Shown here: piece by piece, positions 58,542-64,000 of the stretch
Layout of the letters: each line of letters opens with the position of its first letter
Position numbering within the stretch: position 1 is the first letter of the stretch
NCBI GenBank assembly: GCA_964581815.1
Contig: CAZORE010000006.1
Coordinates: forward strand, 1-64,000
Length of the DNA: 64,000 nt
Direction of reading: 5' to 3'
Source of the DNA: Trebonia sp964581815
Lineage (GTDB): Bacteria; Actinomycetota; Actinomycetes; Streptosporangiales; Streptosporangiaceae
Notes under the pieces: model-generated
Database searches by the model: none
The model's input: only the letters and a program-made list of their open reading frames with translations
Told to the model about the DNA's origin: nothing
Translations under genes and position numbers: made by a program

Positions 58542-60209
58542 TCAGGCGCCGGGGTGCGCCGAGTTGTAGGTGTTGTAGGCCGTGGTGAAGATGTTCAGGA
58601 AGTTCGCGGAGCCCTTTCCCTGCAACTCGCTCTGGAACGCGCTCCACTGCGACAGCGGCCGCTTGCCGGTGATGAAGCCGATCGTCTGCGACTGGACGTA
58701 GTCCATCAGCGAGGTGCCCGTCGTCGTGGCCGTCTGGCTCTGCAGCGTGGTCAGCGGCGCGGGCGGGTTCACCGGCAGCGGCGTGCGGGTGTCCATGATC
58801 TTCTGGAACGCCAGCTCCGCCGGAGGGTACTGGGTCTGCATCAGCTGGGTGGGGCCGCCGACGGAGAACACGCCGTTGTAGAAGCCGTACTGGACGTTGA
58901 TCTCGATCTTGGCGTTCGGGTGCAGGCCGGACCAGTCGACGGTGGGCTCGAGCTGGAAGGTGCCGTCGGCGACGCTCCCGGTGTAGGTGGTGCCCTCGAT
59001 GCCCCAGCGGGCGTAGAGCATGCCGGCGTCGGAGTACCACAGCCAGTCGATGAACTGCAGCATCGCGACGAAGTTCGGGTCGTTCGCCGCCTTCGAGGAG
59101 ATCAGCAGGCCGGCGTCGAGGCGGCTGCCGACCACGGTCGCGCCCGCCGGGCCGAGCGGCACCGGGATCTTGCCGACGGTCTGGCCGGCCGGCATCGCCT
59201 TCTGGTCGATCGCGATCTGCTGCGCGTTCTCCATGAGCGCGAACGACTTGCCCGAGGTGAGCTTCGCCTGCGCCTGGGTGTCGGGCTGGGTAAAGCTCTC
59301 GGGGTCGATCAGGCCCTTGTTGTACCAGCCGTTGAGCAGCGTGACCATCTGCTGGTACTGCGGCATCGCGGCGGCGAACACGTACTTCTTGCCGCTCTGG
59401 TCGAAGTAAGCGCCCTGGTTGTAGGTCTGGTAGTTCCAGCCCGCGTTCGTGCCGTACGCGTTGCCGATCATCTCCAGGAACGCGCCGCCGGCGGTGGGCT
59501 GGTTGTAGCGGTCGGAGAACGGGTAGTGACCCGGGTTCTCGGACTTGAACGTCGTCAGCATCGCCTCGACCTGCGCCAGCGTCGACGGGGTGGCGATGTT
59601 GTACTTGGACAGCAGGTCGGTACGGACGCCCATGGTGTAGTCGGACACAACGTTCTGGTGCAGGCCGGGCAGCAGGTAGTACTTGCCGTCGGACTGGCGC
59701 AGGGTGTTGAGGTCGCCGTCCAGGTTCCACGCGGCGACCTTGGCCTGGAAGTTCGGCATGTGCTGTACGTAGTCGCTGATCGGCAGGATCTGGCCGCCCG
59801 CCACGTACGGGTCTTCCTCGCCCGGGTAGGTCTTGGGGATGATGTAGGGCTCCTGGCCCGCCGCGATCAGCGTGCCGACCTTGGTGTTGTAGTCCGCGAA
59901 CGGCACCACGGTGGGGTTGAAGCTGACGTTGGTCAGCTGCTTCAGGTGGGTGAAGAAGAGCCAGTTCGCCTTGTACGGGTAGTTCGGGTTGCTGAGGATC
60001 ATGATCGGGAACGTCAGCGGCTTGGCCGCCTTGAACTGGGTGCCGACCGCGTAGTTGGTCATGGCACCGGAGTTGTTCGCGGCGGCGGCGGCGGTGTTGC
60101 CCTCGCCCGGTGCCGAGTTCGGCGGGGAGCTTGTGCAGGCGGCGAGGGCGGCGGCGGCGGCGCTCGCGCCAGCGGTGGCGAGGAAGGCACGTCTTGACGG
60201 ATTGTTCAT
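58542..60209 (-). CDS. Sugar-binding lipoprotein of CUT1 ABC transporter (LplA-like)
   Basis: 555 residues. The N-terminus PSRRAFLATAGASAAAAALAACTS has a twin-arginine signal and a lipobox (LAAC), so it is exported folded and lipid-anchored. The body is long (over 500), as in the LplA/YtcQ group (NYAVGTQFKAAKPLTFPIMI, MGVRTDLLSKYNIATPSTL, FVAMLQFIDWLWYSD). It takes up oligosaccharides, possibly plant-derived glycans given the GH3 and GH42 partners. The gap to the permease stop is 12 bp. Confidence 0.88.
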   Translation of the reverse strand: MNNPSRRAFLATAGASAAAAALAACTSSPPNSAPGEGNTAAAAANNSGAMTNYAVGTQFKAAKPLTFPIMILSNPNYPYKANWLFFTHLKQLTNVSFNPTVVPFADYNTKVGTLIAAGQEPYIIPKTYPGEEDPYVAGGQILPISDYVQHMPNFQAKVAAWNLDGDLNTLRQSDGKYYLLPGLHQNVVSDYTMGVRTDLLSKYNIATPSTLAQVEAMLTTFKSENPGHYPFSDRYNQPTAGGAFLEMIGNAYGTNAGWNYQTYNQGAYFDQSGKKYVFAAAMPQYQQMVTLLNGWYNKGLIDPESFTQPDTQAQAKLTSGKSFALMENAQQIAIDQKAMPAGQTVGKIPVPLGPAGATVVGSRLDAGLLISSKAANDPNFVAMLQFIDWLWYSDAGMLYARWGIEGTTYTGSVADGTFQLEPTVDWSGLHPNAKIEINVQYGFYNGVFSVGGPTQLMQTQYPPAELAFQKIMDTRTPLPVNPPAPLTTLQSQTATTTGTSLMDYVQSQTIGFITGKRPLSQWSAFQSELQGKGSANFLNIFTTAYNTYNSAHPGA

Positions 60210-60221
60210 GGATGGACTCCC

Positions 60222-61154
60222 TTATCCCTTAACGGCGCCGAGCGTGACGCCAGAAACGAAGTAGCGCTGAATGAAGGGGTAGACGCAGAGGATCGGGACG
60301 GCGACGAGAACCACCGTCACGGCCTGGATGTTGGCCGCGATCTGCAGCTGGGTGTCGCTGGACTGCCCGATGTTGGACACGCTGCTGAGCGAGTCGACGA
60401 TGTTCTCTAGGTACAGGGAGACGGGGTAGAGTCCCTGGTTGTCCATGTAGAGGAGCGCTGAGAACCAGTCGTTCCAGAACATCACCGCGTAGAAGAGCGC
60501 GATGGTCGCAAGCACGGCCTTCGAGAGCGGCAGCACGATCCGCCACAGGGTGCGGTAGGTGTTCAGCCCGTCGATGGCGGCGGCCTCTTCGAGCTCGGTC
60601 GGCAGGTGTTCGAAGAACGTCTTCATGATCAGCAGGTTGAAGACGACGATCGCGTTGGGCAGCGCGTACGCCCAGACTGTGTCCCGCAGGTGCAGGCTGC
60701 TGACCAGGATGTAGTTCGGGATGATGCCGCCGTTGAAGAACATCGTGACGATCGCGATGCCGATCAGCACCTTGCGCCCGCGCAATTGCTTCCTGGACAG
60801 CACGTACGCGTAGCAGGTGGTCAGCACCATCGCCACCGCGGTGGAGCAGGCGGTGTAGAGCACCGTGTTGCGGTAGTTCTCCCAGAACTGCGGGTCGCTC
60901 ATCACGTGCTCGTACGTGGTGACGTTGAAGCCCTTCGGCCACAGGCTGACGCTGCCTCGGGTGATGTACGTCTCGCTACTGAACGACTGCGCGAGCAGGT
61001 TCAGGAACGGCAGCAGCACCGCGAGGACGACCAGGATCAGGATGATCGCGTTGACGACGCGGAACACCTTGTAGCCGCGGCTCCGCGGCGGCCAGGCTCC
61101 TGCCTTGCGCTTCTTGGCCGGCCCGGCCGGCACGGCGATCTCCGCGGTTACCAC
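60222..61154 (-). CDS. CUT1 ABC transporter permease (LplC-like)
   Basis: 310 residues, six membrane helices. The EAA loop is LPTELEEAAAIDGLNTYRTLWRIVLPLS, contacting the ATPase; the NGGIIPNYILVSSLHLRDTVWAYALP motif is typical of LplC/YtcP permeases. Its start overlaps the upstream permease by 7 bp. No ATPase gene is in the operon; a shared MsiK-type ATPase is likely. Confidence 0.9.
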   Translation of the reverse strand: MVTAEIAVPAGPAKKRKAGAWPPRSRGYKVFRVVNAIILILVVLAVLLPFLNLLAQSFSSETYITRGSVSLWPKGFNVTTYEHVMSDPQFWENYRNTVLYTACSTAVAMVLTTCYAYVLSRKQLRGRKVLIGIAIVTMFFNGGIIPNYILVSSLHLRDTVWAYALPNAIVVFNLLIMKTFFEHLPTELEEAAAIDGLNTYRTLWRIVLPLSKAVLATIALFYAVMFWNDWFSALLYMDNQGLYPVSLYLENIVDSLSSVSNIGQSSDTQLQIAANIQAVTVVLVAVPILCVYPFIQRYFVSGVTLGAVKG

Positions 61155-62134
61155 AGGCCTGACCCAACGAAACGACGGGAGAGGGCGTTGATGCCGAGAA
61201 CCAGCGCCAAGCCGATGACGGACTCAAACAATCCGACCATCGCGGCGTAGCTGAAGTTGCCGGTCTGGATGCCGACGCGGTACAGGTACGTGGAAATGAC
61301 GTCCGCAGTGGGGTAGGTGTCGACGTTGTAGGTCAGCAGGATCTTCTGGAAGCCGACCTGCATGAACTGGCCGACGTTCAGGATCAGGACGACCATCATC
61401 GTGGGCCGGATGGCCGGCAGCGTCACGTGCCACGTCTGCTTCCACCGGTTAGCGCCGTCGATCATCGACGCCTCGTACAGCTGGGCGTCGACCGTGGTGA
61501 GCGCCGCGAGGTAGAGGATCGTCCCCCAGCCGGTGTACTGCCAGATCTCCGAGGCCACGTAGACCGGCCGGTACCAGTTCGGATCGGACATGAAGATGAT
61601 CGGCGAGTGCCCGAACCAGCCGATCACCTCGTTCACGATGCCGCTGGACTGCAGGCCGTTCAGCATGAGCGCGGCGACCACGACGGAGGACAGGAAGTGC
61701 GGCAGGTAGGAAATGCTCTGCACCAATCGCTTCGCCTTGCCGTTGATCACCTCGTTCAACAGCAGCGCGAGAATGATCGGCAGCGGGAAGCCGATGATCA
61801 GCGACAGGCCGCCCAGGATCACCGTGTTCTTGAACACGGCCCAGAAGTTCGGGTCGTGGACCACCTGGTCGAAGTAGTAGAGCCCGACCCACTGGGTGCC
61901 GAAGATGGGGCCGCCCGCCTGGTAGAACCGGAACGCGATCACGTTCCCGATCATCGGCAGGTAGCGGAACACCGCGAAGAAAAGCAGCGGAGCGATAGCT
62001 AGCGAGTAGAGCTGCCAGTCCTTGCGAACCGTCTTGACCCAGCTGCGGCGTGGTGCCCGTTTGCTCTTGGTGGCACGGGCCTTGGGTTGCCGTGCCTGCC
62101 GCGCTTCGGGCAGGTCCGGCGTGGTGGTCGTCAT
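61148..62134 (-). CDS. CUT1 ABC transporter permease (LplB-like)
   Basis: 328 residues, basic N-terminus then six helices. The EAA loop is AQLYEASMIDGANRWKQTWHVTLPAIRP, and SISYLPHFLSSVVVAALMLNGL matches LplB/YteP. Its ATG overlaps the GH3 stop (ATGA). It forms a heterodimer with the next gene product. Confidence 0.9.
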   Translation of the reverse strand: MTTTTPDLPEARQARQPKARATKSKRAPRRSWVKTVRKDWQLYSLAIAPLLFFAVFRYLPMIGNVIAFRFYQAGGPIFGTQWVGLYYFDQVVHDPNFWAVFKNTVILGGLSLIIGFPLPIILALLLNEVINGKAKRLVQSISYLPHFLSSVVVAALMLNGLQSSGIVNEVIGWFGHSPIIFMSDPNWYRPVYVASEIWQYTGWGTILYLAALTTVDAQLYEASMIDGANRWKQTWHVTLPAIRPTMMVVLILNVGQFMQVGFQKILLTYNVDTYPTADVISTYLYRVGIQTGNFSYAAMVGLFESVIGLALVLGINALSRRFVGSGLW

Positions 62135-64000
62135 AAGCTCCTCCCTGGATTGCCCGATGCGGACAGCGACACCGCCTCGAGGTGGACCTCGGACAGCAGC
62201 CGACGGCCCTGTCCGACCTCGCGGATGGCGCCGGTCAGGCGCAGCGGCACGGTGGCCGTGATGTCCTGCGCCGACCGGCCGAAGCGGAGCTCCACGTCAC
62301 CCGGCTCGACGATGCGCCTGCCCGCGAGACCGGTGAACGAGGCGAGGTCGGCCGGGACCGTGAAGGTCACCCGCGCTGCCTCGCCGGGTTCGAGCGGCAC
62401 CCGCTGGTAGCCGATCAGCCGCACGACCGGCTGGGTGGTCTGTGCCACCGGATCGTGCAGGTACAACTGCACGATCTCGGCGCCTGCCCGCTGGCCGGTG
62501 TTGCGGACCGTCACACCGAGGGTCACCTCGCCGTCGACGGGCCAGGCGGCCGCCTCGCCCGTGGTGGCATCGTCGGCGGTGGCAGCGTCGGCCAAGTCAG
62601 GGCCGGCCAAGCCAGCGTCGGACCACTCGAACGTCGTGTAGCTAAGGCCGTGCCCGAACGGGAAGGCGGGAGTGGGATCCACCGACGACACCTGGGAGCG
62701 GTGCCCGAGCTTCGGTGACAGGTAGGTAGCTGGCAGGCCGCCGGAGTGCCTGGGCACCCCGACCGGCAGCCGCCCTGACGGGTTCACTTCGCCGAGGAGC
62801 ACCTCGGCCACCGCCTGGGCGCCGCGCTGGCCGGCCAGGAAGGCGTAGACCACCGCCGCTGCCTCATCGGCCGCCGGGCCGAGCGCATAGGGCTTCCCGG
62901 CCAGCGCCACCACGACGACCGGGGTGCCGGCCGCGAGCACCGCCTCGACAAGTTCTTGCTGCACGCCGGGCAGGCGCAGGTCGTGCGCGTCGCTGCCCTC
63001 CCCCGTGGTACCCAGGCCGAACATGCCCGGCCGGTCACCGACGGCGAGCACGCACACGTCGCTTTCCGCGGCCAGCGCCACGGCCTCGGCGAAGCCGCCC
63101 CTGTCCTCCCCGGTGACCGCGCAGCCGGGGGCGTACCCGAGGTCAGGCAGCAGCGCGCCGAGCGCCTCGCGCAACGACGGCACCTCGATTCCGAGCGCGT
63201 ACCCGGGGTGGTGGTGGCCCACGTGCGAGGGGAACGAGTAGCAGCCGAGCAGCGCCATCGGGTCGTCGGCGACCGGGCCGACCAGGGCGACTCTGCTCGC
63301 TGTGCCTGGCGTGTCCGGCCGCCCCGCGGCGAGCGGCAGGATGCCGGTGTTGCGGAGCAGCACCACCGCTTGCCTGGCCAGCCGCAGCGCGACGTCCTGG
63401 CTGATCTCGTCGTCAAGGCGGAGCTCGCCGAGGTCGGGCTCGGGCTTCCACGTCGCGTCGAGCAGGCCGAGTTCGGCCTTCTGCGCCAGCACCCGGGCCA
63501 GGGCCCGGTCGATGAGCACCTCGTCGACCGTTCCCGCGCGCACCGCGGCGACCAGCGTCTCGCCGAACGTCTCGATCGTGGGCAGTTCGACGTCGATGCC
63601 CGCGTGCAGCGCCATCCCCGCTGCCTCGGCCGGGCCGGCCGCGACGCCGTGCAGTGCGAACAGGAAACGGATCGCGAAGTAGTCGGCGACCACTGTGCCG
63701 CCGAACCCCCACTGGTCGCGCAGCAGGCCGGTCAGCAGGCCCTCGTCGGCTGCCGCCGGCACGCCGTCGATCTCCGCGTAGGAGTTCATGACCGACCGCG
63801 GGCGGCCCAGCCGCAGCGCCATCTCGAACGGCGGCAGCACGACGTCCGCTTGGTAGCGAGGGCCCATCGCGACCGGGGCGAGGTTGCGGCCGCCACGCGA
63901 GGCGGAGTACCCGGCGAAGTGCTTCAGCGTCGCGACGATGCCCGCCCCCTCGAGCCCTCGCGCGTACGCCGCGCCCACGGTGCCGACCAGGTACGGGTCC
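62131..64000 (-). CDS. GH3 beta-glucosidase-like glycosidase, 5' end outside window
   Basis: About 622 residues of the C-terminal part. The (beta/alpha)8 domain holds LKHFAGYSASRGGRN and the nucleophile Asp in FGGTVVADYFAIRF, followed by the alpha/beta sandwich (VALVGPVADDPMALLGCYSF, FGLGTTGEGSDAHDLRLPG) and a fibronectin-III-like end (TVRNTGQRAGAEIVQLYLHDP). There is no signal peptide in view because the start is missing; operon context suggests cytoplasmic cleavage of imported oligosaccharides. It is the promoter-proximal gene in view. Confidence 0.9.
   Translation of the reverse strand, partial: DPYLVGTVGAAYARGLEGAGIVATLKHFAGYSASRGGRNLAPVAMGPRYQADVVLPPFEMALRLGRPRSVMNSYAEIDGVPAAADEGLLTGLLRDQWGFGGTVVADYFAIRFLFALHGVAAGPAEAAGMALHAGIDVELPTIETFGETLVAAVRAGTVDEVLIDRALARVLAQKAELGLLDATWKPEPDLGELRLDDEISQDVALRLARQAVVLLRNTGILPLAAGRPDTPGTASRVALVGPVADDPMALLGCYSFPSHVGHHHPGYALGIEVPSLREALGALLPDLGYAPGCAVTGEDRGGFAEAVALAAESDVCVLAVGDRPGMFGLGTTGEGSDAHDLRLPGVQQELVEAVLAAGTPVVVVALAGKPYALGPAADEAAAVVYAFLAGQRGAQAVAEVLLGEVNPSGRLPVGVPRHSGGLPATYLSPKLGHRSQVSSVDPTPAFPFGHGLSYTTFEWSDAGLAGPDLADAATADDATTGEAAAWPVDGEVTLGVTVRNTGQRAGAEIVQLYLHDPVAQTTQPVVRLIGYQRVPLEPGEAARVTFTVPADLASFTGLAGRRIVEPGDVELRFGRSAQDITATVPLRLTGAIREVGQGRRLLSEVHLEAVSLSASGNPGRSL

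Noticed and set aside
53614..59730. A single 2038-codon minus-strand open frame
   Set aside because: It strings together a shadow of the sugar-binding protein, the GH42 remnant and the BTAD regulator. The regulator has its own GTG at 56871 and domain start, so no giant fusion protein is implied.

Overview
This window is a chromosomal segment of a very GC-rich actinomycete. The evidence is the overall composition, the GTG/ATG four-base gene overlaps, the divIVA-sepF-ftsZ cell-division locus, a PriA-type HisA, a Wag31-type DivIVA, two ECF sigma factors, a BTAD/AfsR-type regulator and the gene order dnaE-rluD-lspA-traR-ileS-divIVA. It looks like a Streptosporangiales-type lineage rather than Streptomyces, but the genus cannot be fixed from sequence inspection.

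Layout. 1-8.1 kb (minus strand): the 5' two thirds of gltB, a 640-bp non-coding gap, then trpA, trpB, trpC, a Trp-associated membrane protein and hisI. 8.2-11.0 kb: a DUF433-like/DUF5615 toxin-antitoxin-like pair, a TIGR03085-type DinB-fold protein, a 64-residue membrane protein and polyphosphate glucokinase. 11.1-16.3 kb (minus): a tightly coupled histidine operon hisD-hisC-hisB-hisH-priA-hisF. 16.4-29 kb: an accessory block between hisD and dnaE. It holds a MetE-fold protein, a SigE-type ECF sigma factor with a membrane partner (interrupted by a 100-N gap that appears to be an assembly artefact), a low-complexity lipoprotein, and a TPR-CHAT protease / ECF sigma factor / subtilisin locus. It also holds two proteins sharing a C-terminal domain and a GNAT acetyltransferase. 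29-42 kb: dnaE, a HAD hydrolase, two tandemly duplicated lipoproteins, rluD, lspA, traR/dksA, ileS and a membrane-anchored Pro-rich protein. 42-51.7 kb (minus): ftsW-murG-murC-ftsQ-ftsZ-yggS-sepF-yggT-divIVA, the distal half of the dcw cluster. 51.8-57 kb: a DrrAB-type exporter facing a BTAD/NB-ARC/TPR regulator. 57-64 kb (minus): a CUT1 oligosaccharide-uptake operon (GH3 glycosidase, two permeases, Tat-lipoprotein binding protein, YesL-like protein) ending in a decayed GH42 beta-galactosidase.

How the genes work together. Primary metabolism (glutamate, tryptophan, histidine) and envelope growth and division make up the conserved backbone. Synteny with other actinomycetes is good but broken in three places: no trpE between hisI and the Trp membrane protein, no lgt between trpA and gltB, and no murD before ftsW.

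The main candidates for new biology are (i) the TPR-CHAT / ECF sigma / small protein / subtilisin locus at 19.9-25.7 kb, which resembles the output arm of Craspase without any CRISPR part; (ii) a 17-bp sequence, CGCTTCTTGCTGTTATC, present six times, always between genes and always in the same orientation, usually at or just after the stop codon of a minus-strand gene; and (iii) a patchwork duplication near 32-35 kb that includes a 41-bp piece of dnaE. No rRNA, tRNA, CRISPR array or insertion sequence was seen.
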